From assembly GCA_017521605.1 (NCBI GenBank), contig JAFXCD010000042.1:62001-126000 (forward strand): a stretch of DNA of 64,000 nt. Direction: 5' to 3'. The translations under genes were made by a program, and so were the position numbers. This DNA is from Lachnospiraceae bacterium (GTDB lineage Bacteria; Bacillota; Clostridia; Lachnospirales; Lachnospiraceae). The notes below the pieces were generated by a model. It was not told the origin of the DNA. It worked only from the letters and a program-made list of their open reading frames with translations, and did not search any database. Below are positions 45,513 through 54,859 of the stretch, piece by piece (the stretch's first letter is position 1; each line of letters opens with the position of its first letter).

Positions 45513-46167
45513 AACGATACCCCACTCCCCACACGGTAATAATATGCTTTGGATTCTTCGGGTCTTCCTCTATTTTCTCCCGAAGCCACTTAATATGTAC
45601 TGTCAAGGTTTGCAACTCAGAATCACTGTCGCTACCCCAGACTGTATTAAAAAGATACTCCTTCTTCATGGTAGTACCCTTATTCTCCATCAGTAGCTTC
45701 AGAAGCTCAAACTCCTTGTCCGTAAGGGTAACCGGCCTCTCATCCACATATAAGGTATGATTCACGGCATTTAGGCGCAGGTTCCCTTCCACCAACTCTT
45801 CTCTGGCAAATTTCCGCTTGAAAATACCATTGATTTTTGCCAGCAGGATGTCCATATCATAGGGCTTCTCAATATAATCATCCGCCCCCAGATTCAGACC
45901 CTTCAGCTTGTCCTCTTTCCCGGTTTTGGCACTGGCAATGAGGATATGAGTATTGGCACTTTCCCGCACCTTGGAGCATACTGCATAACCATCCATCCCA
46001 GGCAGCATGATGTCCAATATCAGCAGCTTGGCACCATACTTTTCATACAGCTCCAAAGCCTTCTCTCCTGTAGTTGCTACACTCACCACATAATTTTCTT
46101 TTCGCAAGAAATCACACAACAGCTTGCCGATTTCCTGATGATCTTCCACGATTAAAATATCTAACAT
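45505..46167 (-). CDS. OmpR-family response regulator
   Basis: A 220-residue regulator with acidic residues near 8-9, phospho-acceptor Asp52 (LLILDIMLPGMDG), Lys in IEKPYD and a winged helix ending in GVGYRFE. It overlaps the kinase by 8 bp and follows the lipoprotein gene by 15 bp, so lipoprotein, regulator and kinase form one operon. The ABC transporter 3' of it is the likely target. Confidence 0.93.
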   Translation of the reverse strand: MLDILIVEDHQEIGKLLCDFLRKENYVVSVATTGEKALELYEKYGAKLLILDIMLPGMDGYAVCSKVRESANTHILIASAKTGKEDKLKGLNLGADDYIEKPYDMDILLAKINGIFKRKFAREELVEGNLRLNAVNHTLYVDERPVTLTDKEFELLKLLMENKGTTMKKEYLFNTVWGSDSDSELQTLTVHIKWLREKIEEDPKNPKHIITVWGVGYRFE

Positions 46168-46182
46168 ATCCCGACTCCCTTA

Positions 46183-47340
46183 TCACTCGTACACATACAA
46201 ATCGAAAGAATCCCCATTCCACTCATCCCTTGGAATGGTAACCAATAACATATGCTCCTCATCCTCAGGCACCTGCTCCTGTGTAAGCTCCTTTACGGAG
46301 ATTACATTATCATAATACATATCTTCTTCCATAGGCTGTGTAGCTGCAGTCACCTGAACCTCTGTTGATTTAAGCCAACAATATAATAGAATATTGCTCT
46401 CAAAAAACTTACTATTGTATTTATCCAACAAGTCCTGATAAACATCCGTAGGCATATCATCACTCTCAAGCCCAAGCACAAAATGCCAATCATCATAATC
46501 GTATTCCAGTTCCAGCCTGTCAGTTCGAAAGTCTATATCCGTCTTCTTTTTATAGGACATTACCTCATAGCTATAAGGTAAAACCTTAATATAGGATTGC
46601 TTGGATGCACTCAGATCATTTTGTGTAAGGTTTTTAATTTCTGCATTAATCCCTGTATTAGCTTCCTCATCCAACAGCTTATACTTTATGGTATCCCCCA
46701 CAATAACATGGTCAAAATCCTCCGGAAACAAAGTAATTTCACCATATTCTTCACTTCTTACAATACAGCTTCTACTAATCTCGTTATTACTCATCATCAC
46801 CACTACAGCTTCGATACCCTCTTCCGGAGCATTATCATATTCAAACTGTATGGCCGCTTGCATAAGCTCACGGAGATGAATAACATCCTCATCCCTTTCA
46901 AAATAGAAAATAGCCTTTTGTTTTCCCTCCTTTAAAACCCGAATATAATAGGCATATTTGTCCCGATTTTCATATGCCGCTCCTTCTACAGCCGGATAAG
47001 CATATGTCGTAGTCCCATCCGCCAGCTCAAAGGTAAGCCCCTTGTCGCATACCACCGTAATCTCCGGATCGAATTCATATTCTATGGGATCTACCTTTTC
47101 CTTCTTGGATATTAACTCAATCTGAGCAAGCAACTCATCCCAATAAGGATTCTGTGCACTGCACTGAAATCCTTTCTCATTATTGAAATAGATTTCCTGA
47201 ACTTTCACTTTTTCGCCACAAATCTCATATTTCTTACTCTTTGATAGGGTTTTTGTCTCTTGTACGGAATCCTGCCCTGTTTTACTACACCCGCCAAGCA
47301 ATAAACATAGGAATCCTAAAAGTATTATCAGCTTTTTCAT
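46183..47340 (-). CDS. Hypothetical lipoprotein upstream of the two-component pair
   Basis: A 385-residue secreted protein with the lipobox LLGGC (Cys18). No domain is recognised; the body is acidic and beta-rich with a DNDE-poor, Tyr-rich C-terminus. Two adjoining regions (about 25-170 and 175-380) may be separate domains. As the first gene of the regulator operon it could be an accessory ligand-binding protein for the kinase. It is not clearly related to the lipoproteins at 15-21 kb. Confidence 0.78.
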   Translation of the reverse strand: MKKLIILLGFLCLLLGGCSKTGQDSVQETKTLSKSKKYEICGEKVKVQEIYFNNEKGFQCSAQNPYWDELLAQIELISKKEKVDPIEYEFDPEITVVCDKGLTFELADGTTTYAYPAVEGAAYENRDKYAYYIRVLKEGKQKAIFYFERDEDVIHLRELMQAAIQFEYDNAPEEGIEAVVVMMSNNEISRSCIVRSEEYGEITLFPEDFDHVIVGDTIKYKLLDEEANTGINAEIKNLTQNDLSASKQSYIKVLPYSYEVMSYKKKTDIDFRTDRLELEYDYDDWHFVLGLESDDMPTDVYQDLLDKYNSKFFESNILLYCWLKSTEVQVTAATQPMEEDMYYDNVISVKELTQEQVPEDEEHMLLVTIPRDEWNGDSFDLYVYE

Positions 47341-47415
47341 CCACTTATTCTCCTTTAATGCTTCTTTATGTCTTCACATATATAGACAGCAAAGTTTCTG
47401 AAAAGGTTTCAATTC

Positions 47416-48561
47416 TTATCTTTTTCTCAAAATCGCCTGATGTACCTTCTGCAAAATTATCGCCGCCGGTACGGACAATACAATTACCACAAGTAAATAC
47501 AACGCTACATTACGAATATAATGAATGCTGGGACGCATTTCCAAGAAATCATACCCAAACAGCTCCACAAAGAGACCGTGAATCAAGTAAAATTCCAGTG
47601 TCAAAGCCCCCATAAACTGCAGTACCTTGTTACCGATGCGAATTTTCATATTCAGTAAAAAAACAAGGAACACAAAAGCGCAAGACACAGCCATCTGACT
47701 AAACAGGCATACCCATCTGCGCTGTACCTTATCTGGCGCGTTCCAGTTCTCACCATAGTAAGAAAATGCATTCTGGGCATATTCGGAAAGGGGATAAAAT
47801 ACCGCCACACCGATGATTGCCAGTATCAGATACACCGGATAAAATTTCTTCACATGAGCAATCACCGGCTCTTCAAAGCGGGCAAATAGTAGTCCGATAC
47901 TAAATAAATGCACAGAATTGTACCACCATTCCCCACGCATCCACCAGTTATTATGGTCCACAAAAGTACCAATCAGGGTATACACAAACACTACCATGAT
48001 GGTAGTGAATAGAGCGATACTGTCCTTCTTAATAAACTTAAATGCCAGATAAAAACCTAGGTAAAAAATAGGCAGAGCGATTACATACCAGGCATTGGGA
48101 TTACAAAGCTGGGCACCGGACAGATAGTAGAACATCTGCTTTCCACTCATCCTTTCCCCCATCAGCAGTCTCACCACGAAGAATATGAGCCCAGTGGAAT
48201 AGAAAGCCAGCACTAAAGGTAAAATCCTTCTCTTTACAAATCCCTGCAGATAATTTTCCTTCTGTTTGTAGCTTTTGTACAGACCATATCCTGAGCAAAA
48301 CAGAAACACAGATACAAATAAATACCCTATAGGTACAAAGAAATCCAGCCCATGTACAATAAACCAGGGATTGTGCCAAGGGGCGCAGGTTTTCTGGCCT
48401 GCATGGTGCAACATAATGCAGATAGCAAAAAAGCCCTGTAAATACTTGGTCTGGGAAAGGCTCATAAAGTCCTCATTCCAGGTCTTTTTCTTACAGACCT
48501 TGGCACCCCAGAATAAAATCAGTACTAATACAACATAATATAAATAAACCAACTTATCCAT
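47416..48561 (-). CDS. Membrane O-acyltransferase (acyltransferase 3 family)
   Basis: A 381-residue protein with about ten membrane helices. The first helix is followed by YLQGFFAICIMLHHAGQK, with the conserved His pair of the OafA/acyltransferase-3 family. Members O-acetylate extracellular polysaccharides or peptidoglycan. It starts one base after the stop of the 48563 gene and is the last gene of the helicase operon. Confidence 0.87.
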   Translation of the reverse strand: MDKLVYLYYVVLVLILFWGAKVCKKKTWNEDFMSLSQTKYLQGFFAICIMLHHAGQKTCAPWHNPWFIVHGLDFFVPIGYLFVSVFLFCSGYGLYKSYKQKENYLQGFVKRRILPLVLAFYSTGLIFFVVRLLMGERMSGKQMFYYLSGAQLCNPNAWYVIALPIFYLGFYLAFKFIKKDSIALFTTIMVVFVYTLIGTFVDHNNWWMRGEWWYNSVHLFSIGLLFARFEEPVIAHVKKFYPVYLILAIIGVAVFYPLSEYAQNAFSYYGENWNAPDKVQRRWVCLFSQMAVSCAFVFLVFLLNMKIRIGNKVLQFMGALTLEFYLIHGLFVELFGYDFLEMRPSIHYIRNVALYLLVVIVLSVPAAIILQKVHQAILRKR

Positions 48562-48562
48562 T

Positions 48563-49042
48563 TTATTCTATTTCTCCTTTGTCTTCCGGGTATGGAACAT
48601 TTAAACAGTGCAGCTTAATTCCGTGCTTCGCTTTTTGTGCAAATTCTTCTTCACTTTCCACATTCAAATCCTTACAGAAGACTCCCACCACCTTAGGCCA
48701 GACTTTGGTAATAATGTTTACCTGAAATTTTTCAGCAAACATTGTTGCATCCGCCACATACAATATCAGCTTGCCATCCCGTAAAATGTCCATATTGTGA
48801 TACCAGTTATAAAGAATATTGCAGAATTCTTCATCCGGCTCCTGTAACAATTTATATATGATCCCATTGGTCTCATAAATAAAGTCCAGCTCCTCCGATT
48901 GTTCCAAATATACCACTTCCACCTTCTCGTCTCCCCTAGGGATACTTAAGAGCATCTTCTGAATCCTTCTCCTTCGAAGGAAGGCATATATAAAAGCAAT
49001 TCCAGAAAACAGAATCCACACTAATACAATAATCAGCTTCAC
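48563..49042 (-). CDS. Hypothetical protein with N-terminal membrane helix, 159 aa
   Basis: Not recognised. One helix (residues 3-21) is followed by a basic stretch (RRRRIQK), which sets the rest of the protein in the cytoplasm. The soluble part is mixed alpha/beta and acidic. It lies between the 62-residue membrane protein and the acyltransferase in the helicase operon, with spacings of 9 bp and 1 bp. Confidence 0.72.
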   Translation of the reverse strand: MKLIIVLVWILFSGIAFIYAFLRRRRIQKMLLSIPRGDEKVEVVYLEQSEELDFIYETNGIIYKLLQEPDEEFCNILYNWYHNMDILRDGKLILYVADATMFAEKFQVNIITKVWPKVVGVFCKDLNVESEEEFAQKAKHGIKLHCLNVPYPEDKGEIE

Positions 49043-49051
49043 GTACTCTGG

Positions 49052-49240
49052 TCAGTCAAAAGCAATCATAAACGGAAATACCAGAATAGGAACAAATATA
49101 AAGATAATTACTGCCGAGACCATCCACTTCATGAATCTTTTATACTCCGGGTCATCTGTATGATGTTCCACATAATGGCGCCACAGGCTATATTTCATAG
49201 ATTTCAGTATATCTTGCCAGGTCTCTTGTTTTTTAGCCAT
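49052..49240 (-). CDS. Small membrane protein, 62 aa, overlapping the degenerate helicase gene
   Basis: ATG 49240 gives 62 residues (MAKKQETWQDIL...) with one membrane helix at about 42-60. A longer GTG/ATG frame reaches 49258. The start lies inside the 3' end of the 49204 helicase gene, an overlap of 37 bp, so translation is likely coupled. No family recognised. Confidence 0.62.
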   Translation of the reverse strand: MAKKQETWQDILKSMKYSLWRHYVEHHTDDPEYKRFMKWMVSAVIIFIFVPILVFPFMIAFD

Positions 49241-51096
49241 TGTACTTTCTTCTCCCATAATATGCGTATTCTTTCCCGTTCAGCAGCGTACTGCAGCATT
49301 TTCTCATTGCTGTACTGTAGCTCCCGGCGGTCTAAGGACAAGTCCTTTGACAAAAGTCTGCTAATCCTTTGCTCCATCTCTCCGTCTTCATAGTCCGATT
49401 CCATAAAAAGCCTAAACCGCTCCCTTACCCTATCCAAATCATAGGACTCTAAATGTCCTGTTTCCAACTTTTTACTACAGAATCTATCCAACTTATTGGC
49501 TGGCATCATAGTGGTCAGATGCCAGATATTCACAGTCTTTTCCGGATGGTCTGCAGATCTTTGAAGGGCTATTCCCCGCATCTTATTCGCCAAAAAGAAA
49601 TCTTCGGAAATGCCGGGTAAAATCAGGGAATTGATACCACTCTCCTCCCAATCCTTGTTAAGCAGTGTCTGGTCACCTATAAGCACCTGCAGTTTTCCCT
49701 CCCGAAACAGGTCCTTCACACAATCTACAGCTTCATAAGTATCCCCAAAAAATTCTACCTTTCCATAACCCGTATCCCCTAAGGGTTCCATCTGCATCAT
49801 GGTTCCCTGTAGCTCTTCAAACATAGGTAAAATCAGCAGTTTCTTCCCGAAAACACCTATCTTAATGGACGGATTCTGTGTGAAAAGGGCTTCAAAAATA
49901 CTCATGGCATGTCCTTCATCCGCAAACACCAATAATCGTAAATCCTGCCCCAGGATCCGATACTCTCGGTTCACAATCTCTCCCATGCTCTTTAGCTTCC
50001 TTGCAGAAGTGGGGAATACCTTTTGCAGAAGTTCATCAGGTATTATTTGAACTATTTTTTTCTGATACAAATCATATTTCCTTAAAACCTGCAGGATGAA
50101 TTTTCTATTATCCTTCAAAATTTCATAATGATTTGTTATATATTGTAGTGCTATTTGTAAATCCTTTATTTGTATGGGCGGTAATTCCTTCTTCCCCTCC
50201 AGCTTTTTTGCATACTTAAACCCGTAATACCTAAGCAACTGAAGTATAGGCATATAAACCTCAGGAGCACGACTTTTAATGCTACTTAGCTCATAATTAA
50301 ATAAATAAGTCCAACTTTTCGCCTTTTGGTTGAGTGCTTTGATGGAATCCTGCACACAAGGAAGCTGCCCCAACTCATCCAATGCGGCCTGTACCCGCTC
50401 CATATGCTCACACAAAAGAGTCTCTTCCTCTTCAGAAGGCGTATTAAAATAAATATAATCCTGATAAGGACAAAGAATATTTTCCGCCACCAACTCAGAC
50501 GCTATAATCTGAACATCAATCTCCCCGCAGACTTCTTGAAAGTGCCTCAGTTCTTCTTCCTCATAGGCACAGGGAGGTGTGGTGGTGAGACTTATGATAA
50601 CTACATCCTTCTCCAGCACTTCCTGCATTTTTCCCAAGGCCGCCAAGCACTCCGGATTCAGATGGTGGGGCTCCTCCAGACAAATAGTTTGTATCTTTTT
50701 CTCCCGCATCATTCTTCGAAGCTTAAAGGCTTTTTTCTCTCCATCATAAGCATAACTCTCCATGTAGTCTTCCAGCTCCTCATAGGTCATGGCATTAATG
50801 ACCCCGGCCCGTTCCACATCCGTGGAAAAAAACTTCTTAAAGTCCCTCACATCTTCCAAAAAATACTCTCCAAAACGCTTCCCCCAATGATCTCTGGTGG
50901 CAATCGTAGGTGATACAATCAGGCAAGCCTCCCCGATTCTTCGTATCAGCTCCAGTCCTAAGATGGTCTTACCACTTCCCGGTGCTGCCACAATATTTAA
51001 TTTGCCCTCTGCTAAAAACTGCTCCGCATTATCTAAAACTCTTTGCTGATAGCCGCGAAAGGTACCTTTAAATGCTACTCCCTCATATAAACTCAT
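49204..51096 (-). CDS. Degenerate SF2 helicase-like ATPase (pseudo-helicase), 630 aa
   Basis: Paralog of the next gene upstream. Walker A is intact (AAPGSGKT, residues 37-44), but the DEAH box is EEPH (141-144), LTATPP is LTTTPP, and motif VI QxxGRxxR reads KMRGIALQ, losing both Arg residues needed for ATP hydrolysis. The fold is otherwise kept along its length. It lacks the C-terminal membrane part of its paralog. GGGAGG precedes the ATG, 17 bp after the paralog stop. I infer a regulatory or structural partner of the active helicase. Confidence 0.85.
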   Translation of the reverse strand: MSLYEGVAFKGTFRGYQQRVLDNAEQFLAEGKLNIVAAPGSGKTILGLELIRRIGEACLIVSPTIATRDHWGKRFGEYFLEDVRDFKKFFSTDVERAGVINAMTYEELEDYMESYAYDGEKKAFKLRRMMREKKIQTICLEEPHHLNPECLAALGKMQEVLEKDVVIISLTTTPPCAYEEEELRHFQEVCGEIDVQIIASELVAENILCPYQDYIYFNTPSEEEETLLCEHMERVQAALDELGQLPCVQDSIKALNQKAKSWTYLFNYELSSIKSRAPEVYMPILQLLRYYGFKYAKKLEGKKELPPIQIKDLQIALQYITNHYEILKDNRKFILQVLRKYDLYQKKIVQIIPDELLQKVFPTSARKLKSMGEIVNREYRILGQDLRLLVFADEGHAMSIFEALFTQNPSIKIGVFGKKLLILPMFEELQGTMMQMEPLGDTGYGKVEFFGDTYEAVDCVKDLFREGKLQVLIGDQTLLNKDWEESGINSLILPGISEDFFLANKMRGIALQRSADHPEKTVNIWHLTTMMPANKLDRFCSKKLETGHLESYDLDRVRERFRLFMESDYEDGEMEQRISRLLSKDLSLDRRELQYSNEKMLQYAAERERIRILWEKKVQWLKNKRPGKIY

Positions 51097-51113
51097 GAAA
51101 GCCTCCCAACTGA

Positions 51114-53906
51114 TTATTTGGCCTTACCTTCTCCCTTATCCTCCAATAGAAGTTGGGGCTTACTTTTCACCACGATGTACTTGGTATCCGCCTCCAATAA
51201 GGGTAACTCCTTATCCACATCTATATATTCCTTCTTAAACCGTGCATACCTACAGCGCTCCAGCAGCTTGTGCCCTTTTTCAGAACCGGTGTAAACCGCT
51301 CTCATAGCTCCTATATTTTCATTCAACTGTTTTTCAAAAATAGCTACAAACTCTTTCGTCCTGCCGATTACAGAAGGACAGGACAAAGCATATTGACACT
51401 GCTCCTTTTTACTGCCGTTTTTCGGTATCAGCAGATAACGGGTCTTCTCTATAGGAGCTACCAACTCTCGCATGGCAGTATTAAACACATTCTGGTCGTG
51501 CATGGAAGCATTCAGCAGTTGTATGGTTATTCTTTCCTCTTTATCCCGGCTCTTTCCTACTACTACCGTTCCACCCTTGGCAATAACCTTACACTCCGCC
51601 AAGGTCCTTGCCAACACATTTCCCATGGTTTGTAAGGATTGTAAGGGTGTCTTATTCATGGAAAGCCTCTTTATACCCTTTCTTAAACTTGGAATAATGC
51701 TTTCTTTACTAACCAAAAACGTTATTATCGTATATGGAAATACAAAGATGGAACCGGCTAATAGCATTAATATTTTATTGACCAGATTCTCCCCCATAAT
51801 TAAACCACCTATTGCTATAAAAAGCAAAACACCTAGAAATAATAGGAATGCAAGGCTGGAAATACTATAGGTAATAAGATTTTTTCGTCTCAAAAATCCA
51901 ATAGTTTGCAGCCGATTCTCCAATGGCAGCCTAGTCTGTGCCACCACCTGATAGGAATTCTCCACCAGTTGTTCCTTCCACATGCTGCTCATAGCCTTCC
52001 TGTCCTCGGACAGCTCCAGCATTTCACGGTTGATGCGAAGTATTCCGTTAGCATCAAAAGGAGGACGAATCAGGGTCAGTCTTTCGATACCGCTTTGGAT
52101 TTCTCCTGTCTCATAATGAGGTGCCATAAAGGTTTCAAAGCGTTGCTTCACCACATCATAATCACAGCCCTGTAGAGTTTCCCTTTCTACCACTGCCTTC
52201 AGACGCTCCAGAGCGGTTTCCTTCACCACCTCCCCGGGCTCCAAGGTCACCAGATGCCAGATATTGGCCGTCTTGTCCGGGTCATCAGGATTGTTACGAA
52301 TGGCACGGCCTCTCATCTGATTGGAGGATACAAAGGTACCTACGAAGCTGGCCAGTATCAGGGTATTGATACCGGGCTCATCCCAGCCCTCTCCCAGTAA
52401 TGCCTTGGTTCCTATGAGTACTTGTAATTTCCCTTCTCGGAATAAGCCTCCTACTAAATCTATTCTATCCCGGTTGGAGCCAAGCATTTCCACACTTACA
52501 TAACCGGTATCCCCCAGTGGCTCTGTAGTCATCATGGTACCCTCCGGCACCACTTCTTTCGGCAGGAAAATAAGACTACCGGACAAAACACCTATTTTCA
52601 AAGTCTCATCCTGGCGACGCAGAGTCTCAAATATACTGACTACATTAATATTGTGGAAGGGCTCATCCGTCCCTATTTTACTTAAATTCTCTTTGGTTCC
52701 CTGATTATAATCTGCCAGAATCAGCATACGCAGATCTTTTCCCAAGGTCCGGTATTCGTGAGTAGTAATATCCTCAATACTCTTTAACTTACCAACAGAA
52801 GAAATCAAGTCCTTACGAAGCTTCTCTGTCATTGTCAGGCGTACCCTTTTTCTCTGGTATACCTGATGCTTACGCAGTACCCGTATGAGTTCCTCCACTT
52901 CATCATCATCAATATGGAATCCGTCCTCATTATTCAGTAAAAACTGCAAACCCTTCTCAAAATATTTTTCCGAGGGCTCCGGCAGTTCTTTTCGGCCCAT
53001 GACCCGACGGACCTGCTTTATATTCGTAAGCTTACCATAATATTTCAGAAGTACCAGTAAAGCTTCCAGCTCTTCTCTGTGGTTTCTGGCCATTTTCTCA
53101 GCATACTCCGTATGGGCATCCCACTCATCAATGAATTCTGCCACACTTTCAATACATTCCAGCTCAGCCACTGCCCTAAGAACTGCCCGTACATGCTCTT
53201 TATGCTCTAAAAAGGCCTGCTCCTCCTTGGGGGAAGGGTAGTTAAAATACACATAATCCTGGTGAGGGCATAGATTCCCCTGGGCTACCATCTCCGGCAC
53301 AAAGATTTCCTCATCGATTTCCCCACATATATTATAGTATCTGGTCCACTCATTCTGATCCGCATCATAGGGTGGTGTGGCAGTCAGACAAATCCGTACC
53401 GTGGCACCATCCAAACGACTTAGGAACTTCTCCAAAGCCTTCTGCCACTCATTTTTCAGGTGATGGGCCTCATCCAGACAGATGGTTTTAATCCCTTGCT
53501 TACGCAAAGTCTTAAACAAATCAATATCTGAAGAGTCCACCTCGTCCTCAACAGTTTCTGCAATACGCTCCATTGCCATGTAAAGAGCCTGATAGGTAAT
53601 GGAATTCAAAAGCTTGGGATTATGTAAATCTGTAGAAAACAACTCCTCAAACCGATTTTCATCCTCTAAAAACAGCTCACGAAAGTGCTGTCCCCACTGC
53701 TCACGAATAGCCGTGGTAGGAGACAAAATCAGGCAGGGTTCATCCAGTCTTCGTATAAGCTCCAGTCCCAACACCGTCTTGCCGCTTCCCGGGGCTGCCA
53801 CAATATGTATTTTGCCATCCTCAAGATACCTTTCCATATTACCAAGCACCCGCTTTTGGTAACTGCGAAACTTTCCTTTGAAATGAATTCCTTTAAAATG
53901 GTTCAT
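51114..53906 (-). CDS. SF2 helicase with C-terminal membrane hairpin, 930 aa
   Basis: ATG 53906 is chosen for its GGGGAGG site. Motifs: Walker A AAPGSGKT (37-44), DEAH 145-148, LTATPP (174-179), and motif VI QMRGRAIR, all consistent with an active DEAD/DEAH-type SF2 ATPase such as the restriction-subunit group. After about residue 680 come two strong membrane helices (YSISSLAFLLFLGVLLFIAI and ILMLLAGSIFVFPYTIITFL) and a soluble tail of about 190 residues. A membrane-tethered helicase is unusual. It is the first gene of a five-gene operon down to 47416. Confidence 0.9.
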   Translation of the reverse strand: MNHFKGIHFKGKFRSYQKRVLGNMERYLEDGKIHIVAAPGSGKTVLGLELIRRLDEPCLILSPTTAIREQWGQHFRELFLEDENRFEELFSTDLHNPKLLNSITYQALYMAMERIAETVEDEVDSSDIDLFKTLRKQGIKTICLDEAHHLKNEWQKALEKFLSRLDGATVRICLTATPPYDADQNEWTRYYNICGEIDEEIFVPEMVAQGNLCPHQDYVYFNYPSPKEEQAFLEHKEHVRAVLRAVAELECIESVAEFIDEWDAHTEYAEKMARNHREELEALLVLLKYYGKLTNIKQVRRVMGRKELPEPSEKYFEKGLQFLLNNEDGFHIDDDEVEELIRVLRKHQVYQRKRVRLTMTEKLRKDLISSVGKLKSIEDITTHEYRTLGKDLRMLILADYNQGTKENLSKIGTDEPFHNINVVSIFETLRRQDETLKIGVLSGSLIFLPKEVVPEGTMMTTEPLGDTGYVSVEMLGSNRDRIDLVGGLFREGKLQVLIGTKALLGEGWDEPGINTLILASFVGTFVSSNQMRGRAIRNNPDDPDKTANIWHLVTLEPGEVVKETALERLKAVVERETLQGCDYDVVKQRFETFMAPHYETGEIQSGIERLTLIRPPFDANGILRINREMLELSEDRKAMSSMWKEQLVENSYQVVAQTRLPLENRLQTIGFLRRKNLITYSISSLAFLLFLGVLLFIAIGGLIMGENLVNKILMLLAGSIFVFPYTIITFLVSKESIIPSLRKGIKRLSMNKTPLQSLQTMGNVLARTLAECKVIAKGGTVVVGKSRDKEERITIQLLNASMHDQNVFNTAMRELVAPIEKTRYLLIPKNGSKKEQCQYALSCPSVIGRTKEFVAIFEKQLNENIGAMRAVYTGSEKGHKLLERCRYARFKKEYIDVDKELPLLEADTKYIVVKSKPQLLLEDKGEGKAK

Positions 53907-54025
53907 GAAAACCTCCCCTTTGTATACACTGCCCCATATTAATGTAATTATACTCGTTTTCAAGGTTTCTTACAATGGATTTATCCTGAAAGCAGGTAAT
54001 GCTTATGTTACACTTCAATCAATGA

Positions 54026-54240
54026 TATTTCTACTTACATCCGAAGGAAGGAATCCCCTATGCCTCCACCTCTACCCGGGGCAAACAGACTGCTCAGCCT
54101 CTCTGTGAAATCCCCAAAAAAGACATGACCCTGTTAGACTTTGCCAACGAAGGTCATGTCTATGATGATTTTTATATTATTGATGAAAATGGGGAACGTA
54201 TCCGGACCATTCACATCTTCAGCCTTAGTCATCATATTTC
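54026..54240 (+). pseudogene. Possible gene remnant in the 53.9-54.2 kb gap
   Basis: The stretch between the helicase and DUF1349 genes holds no intact ORF on either strand. On the plus strand, after TGA 54023-54025, a frame reads like protein (YLHPKEGIPYAS, EIPKKDMTLLDFANEGHVYD, DDFYIIDENGERIRTI) and then runs into the antisense of the next gene. The frame also extends a short way before the TGA (MLMLHFNQ). It has no proper start or end. Family not recognised; it may be chance. Confidence 0.3.
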
Positions 54241-54244
54241 AGTC

Positions 54245-54841
54245 TTAGTATCCTGCACGGATATTTTCCACTCTTCTTTTCTCGATAGAGATTTCACTGT
54301 AGTAGCGGTTTCCGCCTTCTCCCATGGGGGCCTGGGCTTCAAAGCCTACTTTCACGGTCTGTCCTACAGGGAGGGTAAATACACGTACCATGTTATATTC
54401 CTTACCATCCACAGAATAGTGGAAAGCAAAGCAGTCATCCACTCTGGAAATCTGGAACCAAACGGTATTGGTATCCATTACGGGACCATTGCAGTCATCA
54501 GAAATACGATTGGTAACTACAGATACTACTGCAGGCTTTCTGCAAGGCAGGTCGGAATTCTCCAGTGCCAGCTTCGCCCAGACATTTTCATTCTCGTATA
54601 CCAAAAGTGCTGCTGCATCATAAAAATTCTTAAACTCCAAAGCCACCTTGGTCTTAAATACAAAGTCCCCTGTAAGCTCTGTATAATACAGGGAAGCATT
54701 AGCTACCGGATTGGGGAAAAAGCCATTTTCCTTCACCGGGCTGTTGAAATAATCAGTCTGTGCAGGTGCATACACAGTAAGCACACCATCCTTGTACTCT
54801 GCGCTGCTTTCATTGATCCATTTAAAATTGTCGAAATTCAT
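54245..54841 (-). CDS. DUF1349 (concanavalin-like) protein
   Basis: A 198-residue beta-sandwich protein: WINESSAEY near the start, ELTGDFVFKTKV, YDAAALLVYENENVWAKLALE and VWFQISRVDDCFAFHYS follow DUF1349, a laminin/lectin-like fold sometimes linked to sugar binding. Cytoplasmic, no signal peptide. It lies 18 bp after the esterase gene, so the two are likely co-expressed. Confidence 0.87.
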   Translation of the reverse strand: MNFDNFKWINESSAEYKDGVLTVYAPAQTDYFNSPVKENGFFPNPVANASLYYTELTGDFVFKTKVALEFKNFYDAAALLVYENENVWAKLALENSDLPCRKPAVVSVVTNRISDDCNGPVMDTNTVWFQISRVDDCFAFHYSVDGKEYNMVRVFTLPVGQTVKVGFEAQAPMGEGGNRYYSEISIEKRRVENIRAGY

Positions 54842-54859
54842 AGTTTTTCTCCTTTTTCC

